64,000 nt of DNA from Pseudomonadota bacterium (GCA_018241665.1 JAFEDK010000007.1:186001-250000); one strand, 5' to 3'. Positions 1-9,913 are shown, counted from the first letter of the stretch. Notes: a model not told the origin generated them from the letters alone. Made by a program: numbers and translations.

Positions 1-1244
1 ATTTCGTGCTGCTCACCCATGCCCATATCGACCACTCCGGGCTCTTGCCGCGCCTGGCCGTGCTGGGCTTCCGCGGCCCGATCTACGCGACGCCGGCGAC
101 GATAGACCTGCTGGAAGTGCTGCTGCTCGACAGCGCCCACATCCAGGAAAAGGAATCTGAGTGGCAGTTACGCCATCAGCGGCGTAGCGGCAAGAACGGG
201 CGCAGCGTGCATCCGCCGCTGTACACCGTGGCCCAGGCCCAGGCCACATTGCCGCTGTTGCGGCCGGCGTCCTACGGCAAGCCCATCCAGCCGGCCGAGA
301 GCATTCAGGTGTGTTTCCACGATGCGGGCCACATCCTTGGTTCGGCCTGGCTGGAAGTGACGCTCAGCGGCGAAGGCAAGCCGCGCAAGCTGGTGTTCTC
401 CGGCGATCTGGGGATGCGCGACCGGCCGGTTCTGAACGACCCGGAACCCGCTGTGCCGACCGCCGACGTGCTGCTCATCGAGTCGACCTATGGGGATCGT
501 CTGCACCGGCCGCTGCAGGAAACGGAAGACGAGATCGTTGCCGCCTTCGGGCGGACGCAGGCCTGCCACGGCAACCTGATCATTCCGTCCTTCGCGGTGG
601 GGCGCACCCAGGAAATCATCTACATCCTGGCCGATCTCGTCCGGCGGGAAAGGCTGGCGCCGCTGAAGGTCTACGTGGACTCGCCGATGGCCAACGAGGC
701 CACCCGCATCACGCTGGCCCATCCGGCACTGCTCGACGACGAGACCCACGAACTGACGGCCTGGCTGCGGGAGCATCCGAACCGGATGAAGGTGGAGTTC
801 GTCGCCGATGTGGAGGCTTCCCGGGCTCTCAACGAAGTCCGCAGCGGCGCGGTGATCATCTCCGCCAGCGGCATGTGCGAGGCGGGGCGCATCAAGTACC
901 ACCTGCGCGAGAACCTGCCGCGCAGCGAGTGCAGCGTGCTGATCGCCGGCTTCCAGGCTGCTGGCACGCTCGGCCGCCGGCTGGTAGACGGTGCCCGGCT
1001 CGTGCATATCTTCGGCGAGGCGGTGCCGGTGCGTGCGCGCATCTACACGGTGGGTGGGCTGTCGGCCCATGCCGATCAGGCCGGGCTCCTCGCTTGGTTG
1101 AAAGGGTTCCACGCGCCGCCGCGCCACACCTTCGTAGTCCATGGGGAAGCGGCCGCGGCGGCCCATTTTGCCGAAGCTGTCGGCGCGGAGTTGGGCTGGC
1201 ACGAGGTGAGCGTGCCGCAGCAGGGCGATAGCGTGAACCTGTGA
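1..1244 (+). CDS. beta-CASP MBL-fold RNA/DNA-processing exonuclease (5' truncated)
   Basis: Metallo-beta-lactamase fold nuclease of the beta-CASP group (YSH1/CPSF73-like, COG1236), a family that cuts RNA with two zinc ions. The window opens just before the HxHxDH zinc motif (HAHIDHSG). Further zinc-ligand segments are visible at AGHILGS and FSGDLG. Beta-CASP signatures follow: LIESTYGDR, PSFAVGRTQE and, near the C terminus, SAHADQ. Family members run about 450-460 residues, so roughly 50 N-terminal residues lie to the left of the window. The reading frame is already open at base 3; the GTG at base 6 sits inside the catalytic motif and cannot be the start. The cellular substrate cannot be told from the sequence. 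Confidence 0.9.
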   Translation, partial: FVLLTHAHIDHSGLLPRLAVLGFRGPIYATPATIDLLEVLLLDSAHIQEKESEWQLRHQRRSGKNGRSVHPPLYTVAQAQATLPLLRPASYGKPIQPAESIQVCFHDAGHILGSAWLEVTLSGEGKPRKLVFSGDLGMRDRPVLNDPEPAVPTADVLLIESTYGDRLHRPLQETEDEIVAAFGRTQACHGNLIIPSFAVGRTQEIIYILADLVRRERLAPLKVYVDSPMANEATRITLAHPALLDDETHELTAWLREHPNRMKVEFVADVEASRALNEVRSGAVIISASGMCEAGRIKYHLRENLPRSECSVLIAGFQAAGTLGRRLVDGARLVHIFGEAVPVRARIYTVGGLSAHADQAGLLAWLKGFHAPPRHTFVVHGEAAAAAHFAEAVGAELGWHEVSVPQQGDSVNL

Positions 1245-1354
1245 GCGAAGCATCCTGGTTGCCGCCGCCTTGCCATCCGGCCTTCTTGCCCCAAATCAAA
1301 GCCTCAGGAAAATAGCCGAGTAAACTGCTCAACATTATTGGCCGAGGAGCAGTG

Positions 1355-1573
1355 ATGGCGAAGAAGTTCCCCTTGCATCCAGCCCATCCTGAGCGGATCT
1401 GCTGGGGCTGCGACAAGTATTGCCCGGCAGACTCCCTGGCCTGCGGCAATGGCTCGGGCCGGACCTTGCATCCGGCGGAAATGCTGGGCGACGACTGGTA
1501 CTGTCATGGCGACTGGGGGCTCGACGACGCAGAGAGCCCTGTCGTGCCGGCGCCCGCAGATCGGTCGCGCTGA
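1355..1573 (+). CDS. DUF3079 domain protein, small Cys-rich
   Basis: A 72-residue protein beginning MAKKFPLHPAHPERICWGC, which I recognise as DUF3079, a small proteobacterial family of unknown function. Four cysteines (CWGCDKYC plus a later ACGNG) and a further Cys near GDDWYCHGDW suggest metal binding, but this is inference. The ATG at 1355 is preferred over the in-frame GTG one codon upstream because GAGGAG at 1344-1349 is correctly spaced for the ATG. It stands alone and converges on the histidine kinase gene ending at 1616. Confidence 0.75.
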   Translation: MAKKFPLHPAHPERICWGCDKYCPADSLACGNGSGRTLHPAEMLGDDWYCHGDWGLDDAESPVVPAPADRSR

Positions 1574-1615
1574 GTGCCCCGGGCCGTCTGGCCGATTGCT
1601 GTGGTAGCCCCGCGT

Positions 1616-4600
1616 TCACGACCGGGTCGTGAGCTCCCGAAGCAGATCGAAGGCGAGCTTGAAACCCAGGTTTTCGACGGCGGCTGCCACCGGGACGATC
1701 GGGGTGGCGCCGAAGCGTGCTTCCAGCGCCGGCCTTTGTGTTTCAAACGCGTCCAGGGTTGCGAAGTCATTGTTTTGCAGGCCTGTCAGCAGCTCGGCCA
1801 AGGCCTCGTCGCCGATCGGCGCAGCGTCGTCCTGCCTTGTGGCGGCAGGCGAGGGCTTCAGCCAGGTTTCGGCAGAAGCGAACAGGCCTTGCAGCGCGGC
1901 CTCGAGCTGGGCCAGATCTCTTTCACCTGCGGCCCAGTCGTCCCCTTCGTAAGTGGCTTCGAGCCTGGCGGCGAGCTCGGCGACCTCGACCGCCGACAAG
2001 TTGCCAGCGGCACCACGAAGCTTGTGCATGCGTTGCCGTGCCGTGGTGGAATCCAGGCTGGCCAGGGCGCGCCGGACTTCATCGACCACGCCGCAGAACT
2101 CGTCGCGCACCCGGGCGAGGGATGACAGGAACAATCCGCGATCGCCGAGCAGGCGCCGGCTGGCCGAAGCGGTGTCGATGCCGGCAATGTCGGGAAAGTC
2201 GGAGCCGGTTCCTGACGATGGCGATGGTAATGGCGTGGGGGAAGAAGGGGCCTTACTGCCGTCTCCGATCGCGTGACCGGCCCAGCGTCGGGCGGTGGCA
2301 ACCAGGGTATCGAGCTCGAAGGGCTTGGCGAGAAAGTCGTTCATGCCCGCTTGCATCGCGCGTTCCCGCTGGCTAGGCAATGCACCGGCGGTCAGCGCGA
2401 CGATCGGCAGATCGGCCAGCCCCGCTTCGTTCCTGATCGCCCGCGTCGTGTCGATGCCGTTCAGCTCGGGCATCTGGATATCCATCAGGACCAGATCGAA
2501 GGCATCCGGCGCGGCCGTGAGTTTCGCGATGGCGGCGTGGCCGCTGTCGGCCACCTGGCAATCGGCGCCTTCCAGTTCCAGCAGGCGGCGGGCAATATCG
2601 AGATTGACTGGGCTGTCGTCTACGGCCAGCACCCGCAGGCCGGCGAGCCGCGGGCCTTCGCTGGCGGGGAGGTCGCGTGGCAGGGCCTGGACTCCGCTGC
2701 TGTCCAGTTCGAAGGGCACGGTAAACCAGAACTCGCTGCCTTCGCCGAGCTGGCTTTCCACGCCGATCTGCCCACCCATCAGGCCGACCAGCTTCTGGCA
2801 GATCGCCAGTCCGAGACCGGTGCCGCCGTAGCGGCGCTGGGTCGATTCGTCGGCTTGCACGAAGGCATCGAAGACCCGTTCCCGTTGTTCGGGGGCGATG
2901 CCGATTCCCGTATCGCGAACCGCGAAGCGCAGGGTGATCCAGCCAGCCTCTTCGGACAGCGCCTGTACGGAAACCGCCACATGCCCATCCGATGTGAATT
3001 TGAGCGCGTTGCCGGTGAGGTTGTAGAGCACCTGGCTGACGCGCTGGGCATCCCCGACCAGTGTGGAGGCGATTTCCGGCAATGGGGCCCACTCCAGCGC
3101 AATACCCTTGGCGGCCGCCACCGGGGAGAGGACGTCCACCAGGTTGCTGATCACGTTGTGCAGGACGAAGGGCCGGTGTTCCAGCTCGAAGTGGCCGGCC
3201 TCTATCTTGGAGAGGTCGAGCACGTCGTTGATCTGTTCCAGCAGGCCCCTTCCAGCGGTACGCAGGTTGCGCACGAGCTGGCGCTGGTCCTCGTCTAGGG
3301 CGCCGCGTTCGAGGATCTGCACGGTGCCCAGGATGGCATTGAGTGGCGTGCGGATCTCGTGGCTCATGGTGGCCAGGAAGGCACTCTTGGCTTCGCTGGC
3401 CTGCTCGGCAGCCTCCTTGGCGGCTTGCAGCTCCCGCTGGCGCTCGGACAGCTCGGCGGTGCGTGCCTCGACCTCCCGCGCCAGGTCCTGATTGTAGTTG
3501 ATCAGCCGTTGCCGGCTTTCTTCCAGTGCCGTCTCCGCCGCCTTGCGGGCCGTGATGTCCTCGATGGCACCGGTCACGTAGCTCACCTCGCCATCGGCAT
3601 CGCGCACCGTGGAGGCAGTGATATGGACCCAGGCGATCTGCCCGTCCTTGCGAATGAAACGTTTCTCGGTGTCGTAGAGATAGCCGCCGGCCAGCAGGTG
3701 GCGGATCCGCTCCCGATCGGCAGGCAGGTCGTCCGGATGGGTGATGTCCATCGGCCCCATTCCGTCGAGGAGTTCTCCCCTGCTGTAGCCGGTGATCTGG
3801 CAATAGCGTTCATTCACATCCAGGTAACGGCCCCGGCCATCGAGCTGACCGGCCCCGACCGCCATGTTCTCGAAGAAACTGCGGAAGCGGGCCTCGCTTT
3901 CCCGTAGTTCCTCTTCGTGCTGTCGTCTCTCGGTGATGTCGAGCACCACGCCACTGATGCGCCGTGCCTCGCTTCCTCCTTCTTCCTTCGAGGCGTGCCC
4001 GGATGCGGCTAGCCAGTGGACCGAGCCGTCCGGCCAGACCACGCGGTACTCGCAGCGATAGACGCTGCCCTTGGTAATCGCTTCGGCGAGGGCGGACTGC
4101 ATGATCGCCCGGTCGTCGGGGTGGATGCGTTGAACGAAATCGTCCAGCGTTACCGCGTCGTGGGATTCCAGGCCGAACAGTTCGAGGCAGCGGGACGAGG
4201 GCACCACGATGTTGCTCCCGACATCCAGGCTCCAGGTGCCCAGGTCGGCGCCGGCAATGGCCAGGGTCAGTGCGTTGTCCCGCTCAACGACGAGCTCCTC
4301 GAGGTGCCGGCGGTGCTCCCGCAGGGCAGCCTGGCTGACTTGCCGCTGAGCGTTCTCACGCCACAACAGGAGGATGATGCCAAGGAGGGTGAGGATGCCA
4401 AAGACGCCCCCGCGAGCGAGGGTCGCGAGGGCGTGTTCGGAAGCCAGCCGTTTGGCCTGCTGGCGCTGCTCCAGCAGGCGTTGCTCTTCGGCGAGAAGGG
4501 CACTGATACCGAGCCGGATGTCGTCCATGTGCCCCTCGTGCCAGAAGTCGCGCAGGGAAGCCTGGGCTGCCTCGGCACCCAGTTTCTGGCGCAAGGAGAT

Positions 4601-5620
4601 GGTGAGATCCATGCCGGCCACTTGTGCCTTGAGCGGGATCTCCAGTTCCTGCAGACGCTGTTGCTGGGACGGATTATCGGCGGTGAGCTGCCGCACCTCG
4701 AGGACGCCGGCACGCAGGTCGGCGACGGAATTCCGGTAGGCCGTCAGGAAGTGCTCGTCGCCGATGGCCGCATAGCCGCGCTCGGCGGATTCCGCATCGA
4801 GCAGGCTGGTCAGCAGTTGCTCCACCTCGAGCATGACCTTCCAGGTGTGGCTCTCCAGGCGGTTGGCGTCATCGACGCTGCGCAGGCGATCGGCCACGAT
4901 CCAGCCGACGATCACCAGCGCCGCGATGGAGATCGTCACCGCGATCCGCGTCAACCAGCCGAAGCCACCGGGTGGGAGGCGGTTGAGCACGATACCCAAC
5001 GACAGCAGGGCGAATCCCAGGGCCGTATGCACGGACATGGTGCTGTAGGGCGCCAGGTGATAGAAGGATTCGACGTCGAAGAGGTAGCCGAATACGGCGG
5101 TCAGGCCGAGGAGCCCGGTGAGCCCCGCCAGGTAACGGCACAGGAGGTTGCCAATGGCGCCGCTACCGAGGGTCAGAGCCCAGCCGCTGAGGGTCAGGCA
5201 CGCCGCCGAGGCCGCCGCCATCCGCCCCGAGGACTCACCGGGGGAGCGGCGGAAGTCGATGATGAGGTTGTCCAGTCCGAAGTCCAGGCCGGCGAGCTCC
5301 TGAATGGACTGGGCCAACCCCAGCATGCCTACCAGGGCACCGAGCATGCGGCCGTAACGCTGAACGCCAGGGCGCGGGTCTCCGACGAGGAACAGGGCGA
5401 CGCCCGCCACGACGAAGCCGGCGGCGGTGTTGACCTTCATTGACGCCAAGCCAAGCCGAACCGACCTCAGAAGGGGGATGTCCGCCGCCCAGCCGATCAG
5501 GACCGCAATGCCGATGAGGAGGATGCTGACGGCGAGGATGCGGACGATGCGCGCCAACCCCTGCTCGTCGATGGAGTCGACGCTGCTCGCTGGTCGTGCC
5601 TGGCTTGCACTCTGTCCCAT
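1616..5620 (-). CDS. Hybrid sensor histidine kinase (7TM-CHASE3-PAS-PAS-HisKA-HATPase-REC-HPt)
   Basis: A 1334-residue membrane hybrid kinase. The first ~240 residues hold about seven hydrophobic segments. They are followed by a CHASE3-like extracytoplasmic helix bundle (~255-400, with DAESAERGYAAIGD), another membrane segment, two PAS domains (~440-560 and ~575-695), a coiled linker, HisKA with SHEIRTPLNAI (His near 753), HATPase_c (DTGIGIAPEQ and GGTGLGLAIC), a receiver (MDIQMPELNG, Asp near 1046; AKPF Lys) and a C-terminal HPt with MHKLRGAAGN (His near 1198). All phosphorelay residues are present. There is no output domain and no response regulator beside it, so the partner must be encoded elsewhere. 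Ligand unknown. It converges on the DUF3079 gene and lies downstream of the CNNM gene on the same strand. Confidence 0.9.
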   Translation of the reverse strand: MGQSASQARPASSVDSIDEQGLARIVRILAVSILLIGIAVLIGWAADIPLLRSVRLGLASMKVNTAAGFVVAGVALFLVGDPRPGVQRYGRMLGALVGMLGLAQSIQELAGLDFGLDNLIIDFRRSPGESSGRMAAASAACLTLSGWALTLGSGAIGNLLCRYLAGLTGLLGLTAVFGYLFDVESFYHLAPYSTMSVHTALGFALLSLGIVLNRLPPGGFGWLTRIAVTISIAALVIVGWIVADRLRSVDDANRLESHTWKVMLEVEQLLTSLLDAESAERGYAAIGDEHFLTAYRNSVADLRAGVLEVRQLTADNPSQQQRLQELEIPLKAQVAGMDLTISLRQKLGAEAAQASLRDFWHEGHMDDIRLGISALLAEEQRLLEQRQQAKRLASEHALATLARGGVFGILTLLGIILLLWRENAQRQVSQAALREHRRHLEELVVERDNALTLAIAGADLGTWSLDVGSNIVVPSSRCLELFGLESHDAVTLDDFVQRIHPDDRAIMQSALAEAITKGSVYRCEYRVVWPDGSVHWLAASGHASKEEGGSEARRISGVVLDITERRQHEEELRESEARFRSFFENMAVGAGQLDGRGRYLDVNERYCQITGYSRGELLDGMGPMDITHPDDLPADRERIRHLLAGGYLYDTEKRFIRKDGQIAWVHITASTVRDADGEVSYVTGAIEDITARKAAETALEESRQRLINYNQDLAREVEARTAELSERQRELQAAKEAAEQASEAKSAFLATMSHEIRTPLNAILGTVQILERGALDEDQRQLVRNLRTAGRGLLEQINDVLDLSKIEAGHFELEHRPFVLHNVISNLVDVLSPVAAAKGIALEWAPLPEIASTLVGDAQRVSQVLYNLTGNALKFTSDGHVAVSVQALSEEAGWITLRFAVRDTGIGIAPEQRERVFDAFVQADESTQRRYGGTGLGLAICQKLVGLMGGQIGVESQLGEGSEFWFTVPFELDSSGVQALPRDLPASEGPRLAGLRVLAVDDSPVNLDIARRLLELEGADCQVADSGHAAIAKLTAAPDAFDLVLMDIQMPELNGIDTTRAIRNEAGLADLPIVALTAGALPSQRERAMQAGMNDFLAKPFELDTLVATARRWAGHAIGDGSKAPSSPTPLPSPSSGTGSDFPDIAGIDTASASRRLLGDRGLFLSSLARVRDEFCGVVDEVRRALASLDSTTARQRMHKLRGAAGNLSAVEVAELAARLEATYEGDDWAAGERDLAQLEAALQGLFASAETWLKPSPAATRQDDAAPIGDEALAELLTGLQNNDFATLDAFETQRPALEARFGATPIVPVAAAVENLGFKLAFDLLRELTTRS

Positions 5621-5675
5621 TGGCTCGCCCTACGAAAAAAGTCCGGGCCTGCCGGCCGAGGCGTTCAGCCCGGAC

Positions 5676-7004
5676 TCAGGCCGATGCGCGCTCCGGCCTG
5701 ACTATTCGGTTCTCGGCGGGGGACAGCAACACCTTGTCCACCCGGTTACGGTCCATGTCCATGACCTCGAAGCGCCAGCCCGCCGCCTCGAAATGATCGG
5801 TAGGGGCGGGCACCCGGCCCAGCGCATACATCAGGAAGCCCCCCAGCGTGTGGAAGGAGTGCTCCTCTTCGCCCGGCAGATCCTCGCCGATGTCGAGTTC
5901 GGACTTCAGGCGCTCGATCCCCACATCACCGTCCACCAGCCAGGAGCCGTCTTCCCGCTGCAGCATGTCCCGGTCCTCCGGCGCATCCGGCACCGACAGC
6001 TCGCCGACGATCGCAGCCAGCACGTCGGTGAGGGTGACCAGCCCCTGAACGTCACCATATTCGTCGATGATCAGCGCGAACTGGAGTTTGGCCCGCCGGA
6101 AGCTCTCGAGCAACTGGGTCGTGGTGACCGATTCGGGTACGAACAAGGGTGGATGCAGCACGGACTCGACGTCGGCCACCGAAATACCGTGGCCGGGCAG
6201 GGCCTTTTTCAACAGGTCGCCGGTCTGCAGTACGCCGACCACGTGCTCCAGACCATCACGACACACCACGAGGCGGGAGAACTCGGTATCGACGATGCGC
6301 TGGCGGATCGTCGCTTCATCCTCCTCCAGGTCGATGACCGACATGTCCCGGCGCGGTGTCATGATCGACGAGATGCGCTGTTCGTCGAGGCGCAGCACGT
6401 TGGAGACGATCTCCTGCTCGCTTTCGTGGAAGACACCGGCTTCCGCGCCTTGTTCCATCAGGACCTTGATTTCATCGTCGGTGACCGGCGGCTCTTCCTT
6501 GCGGCGGGCACCGACGAGGCGCAGGATGGCCGAGCACGAGCCCGACAGGATCACCACCAGCGGATGGGTGACGCGGGCCAGCAACATCATCGGCCGGGCG
6601 ATCAGCGAGGCGATGCCTTCCGGCGCCAGCAGGGCCAGACGCTTGGGCACCAGCTCACCGACCACCACCGAGAAATAGGTCAGGCCGATAACGGTAATGG
6701 TCAGCGCGATCCCCTTGGCGTAGGGGGCGAGGAGAGGGACGCCGGCAAGCATCGCGGCCAGCGGATCGGCTACCGCGGCTTCGCCGATCGCACCGTTGAG
6801 AATGCCGACCAGTGTGATGCCGACCTGAATCGTGGACAGGAAGCTGGAAGGCTCCTGGTGCAGTGCCAGGGCCGCTTCGGCCCCCAGGCTGCCGTCGTCG
6901 GCGAGGTTTTGCAGTCGTGCCTTGCGGGACGAGACCACGGCGATTTCGGACATGGCGAAAACGCCGTTAAGAAGGATGAGCAGCAGAACGAGGACTAAAT
7001 CCAT
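5676..7004 (-). CDS. CNNM/CorC-type transporter (DUF21, CBS pair, CorC_HlyC)
   Basis: A 442-residue inner-membrane protein of the hemolysin C/CorC/CNNM family, often linked to magnesium or cobalt efflux. The N-terminal DUF21 domain (~1-190) opens with MDLVLVLLLILLNGVFAMSE and contains GELVPKRLA. A CBS-domain pair follows (~210-340; SSIMTPRRDMSVID, EYGDVQGLVTLTDVL), then a CorC_HlyC domain at the C terminus (DGDVGIERLKSELD, HTLGGFLM). Length is normal. The ATG at 7004 has only a weak Shine-Dalgarno, and a strong hairpin (7010-7038) ends five bases upstream. The gene follows copA-cueR on the same strand, so read-through from that operon is possible. The exact ion is unknown. Confidence 0.85.
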   Translation of the reverse strand: MDLVLVLLLILLNGVFAMSEIAVVSSRKARLQNLADDGSLGAEAALALHQEPSSFLSTIQVGITLVGILNGAIGEAAVADPLAAMLAGVPLLAPYAKGIALTITVIGLTYFSVVVGELVPKRLALLAPEGIASLIARPMMLLARVTHPLVVILSGSCSAILRLVGARRKEEPPVTDDEIKVLMEQGAEAGVFHESEQEIVSNVLRLDEQRISSIMTPRRDMSVIDLEEDEATIRQRIVDTEFSRLVVCRDGLEHVVGVLQTGDLLKKALPGHGISVADVESVLHPPLFVPESVTTTQLLESFRRAKLQFALIIDEYGDVQGLVTLTDVLAAIVGELSVPDAPEDRDMLQREDGSWLVDGDVGIERLKSELDIGEDLPGEEEHSFHTLGGFLMYALGRVPAPTDHFEAAGWRFEVMDMDRNRVDKVLLSPAENRIVRPERASA

Positions 7005-7009
7005 CAGGT

Positions 7010-7038
7010 AAGCCGCCCTGCGGAACTGCAGGCGGCTT
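7010..7038 (-). promoter_or_regulatory. Hairpin immediately upstream of the CNNM start codon
   Basis: AAGCCGCC (7010-7017) pairs with GGCGGCTT (7031-7038). An inner TGC/GCA stem closes a six-base loop, with one bulged C at 7018. In the leftward transcript it lies between the cueR stop and the ATG at 7004 and has no U-tract on that side. It could be a weak terminator of copA-cueR or a structure limiting ribosome access to the CNNM start. Confidence 0.4.
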
Positions 7039-7060
7039 GTGTGTTGGGACGGCCAGCATT

Positions 7061-7489
7061 CTAGCGGGATGGCTCGCGCTTGGGGCCGTCGGGATGGACC
7101 GGGGTGGATGCCAGGCCGTCGAGGATCGGGCAGTCGGGGCGTTCGTCGCCGCAGCAGTCACGGGCCAGGGTGACCAAGGTGTCTCGCATCGCGGTGAGAT
7201 TGCGGATGCGTTCATCCAGATCTGCGAGATGGGCCTCGGCGAGGCGCTTGACCTCGGCGCTGGAACGCCGGGTGTCCTGCCAGAGAGACAGCAGCTGCCC
7301 GATCTGTTCCAGGGAAAACCCGAGATCACGGGCCCGCCGGATGAAGCGCAGGGCATGCACGTCCCGCTCGCCGTACTGGCGATAGCCGGCCGTGCTGCGT
7401 GCGCTGGCACCGACCAGCCCGATCTTCTCGTAGTGGCGGATCATCTTGGCCGAAACGCCGCTGGCTGCGGCCATTGCGCCGATGTTCAT
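7061..7489 (-). CDS. cueR: CueR-type Cu(I)-responsive MerR regulator
   Basis: A 142-residue MerR-family activator. The N-terminal winged HTH reads MNIGAMAAASGVSAKMIRHY, followed by YRQYGERDV and the dimerisation helix. The metal loop near the C terminus is DCCGDERPDCP, which contains the C-x7-C spacing that CueR uses to bind monovalent copper, silver or gold. The start at 7489 gives the canonical MerR N terminus; a longer open frame to 7552 would add unrelated residues lying inside copA. The copA stop is at 7491, so the genes are effectively co-transcribed. It should autoregulate through the CueR promoter at 9759-9789 upstream of copA. Confidence 0.92.
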   Translation of the reverse strand: MNIGAMAAASGVSAKMIRHYEKIGLVGASARSTAGYRQYGERDVHALRFIRRARDLGFSLEQIGQLLSLWQDTRRSSAEVKRLAEAHLADLDERIRNLTAMRDTLVTLARDCCGDERPDCPILDGLASTPVHPDGPKREPSR

Positions 7490-7490
7490 T

Positions 7491-9728
7491 TCAGGTGTTT
7501 CCGTTGTTGGGTCTTTCCGGGCGCCAGCGCCGCAACAGCAGCGCGTTGGCAACGACGCTGACGCTCGACAGGGCCATGGCGCCGCCCGCCAGCACTGGGT
7601 TGAGCAGCCCCAGTGCCGCCAGTGGAATGCACACCAGGTTGTAGATGCTGGCCCAGAAGAGGTTCTGCCGCATTTTGGCGTATGTGCGCCGGGAGATGTC
7701 GATGCTCGCGGCGACCAGGGACGGGTCGTTGCGCATCAGGGTGATACCGGCGGCGTGGATCGCCGCGTCGGCACCACCCCCCATTGCGATGCCGATGTCG
7801 GCTGCCGCCAGTGCCGGCGCATCGTTGATGCCATCGCCGACCATCGCCACCACGTGGTGACCGGCGCGGAGCGCTTCCACCGCCGCTGCCTTGTCCGCCG
7901 GCAGTACCTGCGCCGCCTGGCTGTCGACGCCGGTCTGCTCTGCGACCCGGCGCGCCGCACCGGTGTTGTCACCGGTGATCAGGGCGGTGCGGACTCCCAT
8001 CTCCTTGAGCTGGCTTACCGCCGCGGCTGCCGTCGGCCGCAGCCGGTCGCCGAAGGCGAAGAGTCCCAGCAGCTGTCCATCCCGCGGCTGTGCCAGCCAC
8101 GCCAGTGTGTGTCCATCCTGCTCCAGGCGGGCCGCTTCGTCGGCCCATACTCCGGTCAGCACGCCGTGCTCTTCCATGAAGCGGCGATGCCCCATGATGT
8201 AGCGTTCGCCGTCGATTTCCCCTTCGACGCCACGCCCCGGCAGGCTGCGAATGGTGCTGGCACGGAATCCGGGCGCGCCGGCGTTGGCGACTGCGTCGCG
8301 CACGGCGCGGGCAAGGGGATGATCTGAGCCGGCCTGCAGCGCGGCTGCGAGCGCCAGCAGTCCAGCTTCTTGGCCCTCGGTTGCCCGGGTGAGCACCAGC
8401 TGCGGCCGGCCCTCGGTCAGGGTACCGGTCTTGTCGAAGACGACGGCACTGATCTTGCGGGCGATCTCGATGGCCCCCACGTCCTTCACCAGGATTCCAT
8501 GGCGCGCCGCCACGCCCGTCCCGGCCATGATCGCTACCGGCGTGGCGAGTCCGAGGGCACAGGGACAGGCCACCACCAGCACGGTCACGGCGTTGATCAG
8601 TGCCAGTTCGGTATTGCCGGTCAGCAGCCACCAGGCCAGGAAGGTGATCGCGGCCAGCCCCAGCACGAGCGGCACGAAGACCGCGCTGACCCGATCCGCC
8701 AGGCGCTGGATGGGGGCTTTGGCAGCCTGGGCGTCCTCGACCAGGCGGATGATCTGCGCCAGCAGCGTATTGGCACCGACGGCCGTGGCGCGGATGAGGA
8801 GGGCGCTGCCACCGTTGATCGAGCCGCCACTCACCCGGTCGCCGGGGCGCTTGGGGACGGGCAGGCTCTCGCCAGTGAGCATGGATTCGTCCACATCACC
8901 GATGCCTTCGACGATGTTGCCGTCCACCGGCACCCGCTCACCGGCGCGCAGTACCACGAAGTCGTCGCACAACACGCTGTCGATGGGTACGTCTCGATCA
9001 ACATCGCCAACGCGGAGCCGCGCCACCTTGGGGCGCAGCGCCTGCAGCGCATGGATGGCCGACATGGCCTGCTGCCGGGCCCGTGCTTCCAGCCATTTGC
9101 CAAACAGCACCAGGCTGATCACGGTCGCGGAGGTCTCGAAATAGAGATGCGCATGCGGGGCATCTGCCTCAGCGAGCAGCAGGAACACGCTCAGCCCGAA
9201 GGCCGCCGAAGTGCCGATGGCCACCAGCAGGTCCATGTTGCCGGCTCGGACTTGCAAGGCTTTCCATGCCGAGCGGTAGAAGGGCCATCCAAGCCAGAAT
9301 TGCACCGGGGTGGCCAGCAGCAGTTGTAGCCAGCCGGGCAGCATCACGTGTGCGCCAAGGAGGCCCAGGATCATCGGTGCCACGAGGGGCGCGGTCAGCA
9401 CGGCTGCCACGGCTACCGGCCGACCGTCCGGCGCTTGGTGGGACCCGGCTTGTGCCGTGTCATTCCGCGCAACCGGGCTGGCTTCGTAGCCGGCCTTCTG
9501 CACGGCTGCCAGGATCGTGGCCTGGGGCAGGCCCGGGGAAACGGTGAGGTGGGCGCGTTCGGTGGCCAGATTGACCCGTGCGTTCCGCACGTCGTCCAGT
9601 CGGGAGAGGGCCGCCTCCAGGCGTGCGGCACAGCTGCCGCAGCGCATTCCCTTGATGTCGAAGGCGCGTTGCTCCAGCGTGTCGCCCGGGTTCTGTTCCG
9701 CGGCCGGGATGGAAAGGGGGAAACTCAT
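7491..9728 (-). CDS. copA: Copper-exporting P1B-type ATPase CopA
   Basis: A 745-residue inner-membrane ATPase exporting Cu(I) to the periplasm. It has one N-terminal heavy-metal-associated domain ([10 protein letters not shown], a GxxC-type pair near residues 30-33), the actuator loop [10 protein letters not shown] (~285), the transmembrane metal site [10 protein letters not shown] (~388), the phosphorylation motif DKTGTLTEG (~431), the P1B-specific HP locus GSDHPLARA (~469) and [10 protein letters not shown] (~636). The ATG at 9728 has an excellent AGGAGGC Shine-Dalgarno. It is the first gene of copA-cueR, directly behind a CueR-type promoter. It is divergent from the CusRS-like two-component genes, so cytoplasmic and periplasmic copper sensing meet in one intergenic region. 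Confidence 0.96.
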   Translation of the reverse strand: MSFPLSIPAAEQNPGDTLEQRAFDIKGMRCGSCAARLEAALSRLDDVRNARVNLATERAHLTVSPGLPQATILAAVQKAGYEASPVARNDTAQAGSHQAPDGRPVAVAAVLTAPLVAPMILGLLGAHVMLPGWLQLLLATPVQFWLGWPFYRSAWKALQVRAGNMDLLVAIGTSAAFGLSVFLLLAEADAPHAHLYFETSATVISLVLFGKWLEARARQQAMSAIHALQALRPKVARLRVGDVDRDVPIDSVLCDDFVVLRAGERVPVDGNIVEGIGDVDESMLTGESLPVPKRPGDRVSGGSINGGSALLIRATAVGANTLLAQIIRLVEDAQAAKAPIQRLADRVSAVFVPLVLGLAAITFLAWWLLTGNTELALINAVTVLVVACPCALGLATPVAIMAGTGVAARHGILVKDVGAIEIARKISAVVFDKTGTLTEGRPQLVLTRATEGQEAGLLALAAALQAGSDHPLARAVRDAVANAGAPGFRASTIRSLPGRGVEGEIDGERYIMGHRRFMEEHGVLTGVWADEAARLEQDGHTLAWLAQPRDGQLLGLFAFGDRLRPTAAAAVSQLKEMGVRTALITGDNTGAARRVAEQTGVDSQAAQVLPADKAAAVEALRAGHHVVAMVGDGINDAPALAAADIGIAMGGGADAAIHAAGITLMRNDPSLVAASIDISRRTYAKMRQNLFWASIYNLVCIPLAALGLLNPVLAGGAMALSSVSVVANALLLRRWRPERPNNGNT

Positions 9729-9758
9729 TGCGTGCCTCCTGGCGTAGTGATGGGCAAC

Positions 9759-9789
9759 ACGCTAAAGCTTCCCATCATGGGAAGGTCAA
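9759..9789 (-). promoter_or_regulatory. CueR-activated copA promoter
   Basis: Reading leftward: -35 TTGACC (9789-9784), then -10 TAGCGT (9764-9759) after a 19-base spacer, the over-long spacing typical of MerR-controlled promoters. The spacer carries a near-perfect palindrome, CTTCCCATGATGGGAAG (9784-9768), with 8-base arms around one central base. This matches the CTTCC-N-GGAAG pattern of CueR operators. It drives copA, whose start lies 30 bases downstream. Confidence 0.9.
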
Positions 9790-9913
9790 CAGGGTTCTTC
9801 CGAATCCCCCAGCGGGCGGAAAGGCGGTGCGGAGCCACGCCGTGGGGCAAATCTCGGTAACCTATGGCCCGTGCGAACAGGCGTGGATGAGAGCCCCACG
9901 GGGCCGTAAGGGA

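Noticed and set aside
1616-1632. Inverted repeat TCACGAC/GTCGTGA at the 3' end of the hybrid kinase as a terminator
   Set aside because: It overlaps the stop codon and coding end, is short and has no T-tract on either side.
4016-5443. Rightward open frame across the N-terminal part of the hybrid kinase
   Set aside because: Shadow of the kinase gene; low-complexity composition and no family.
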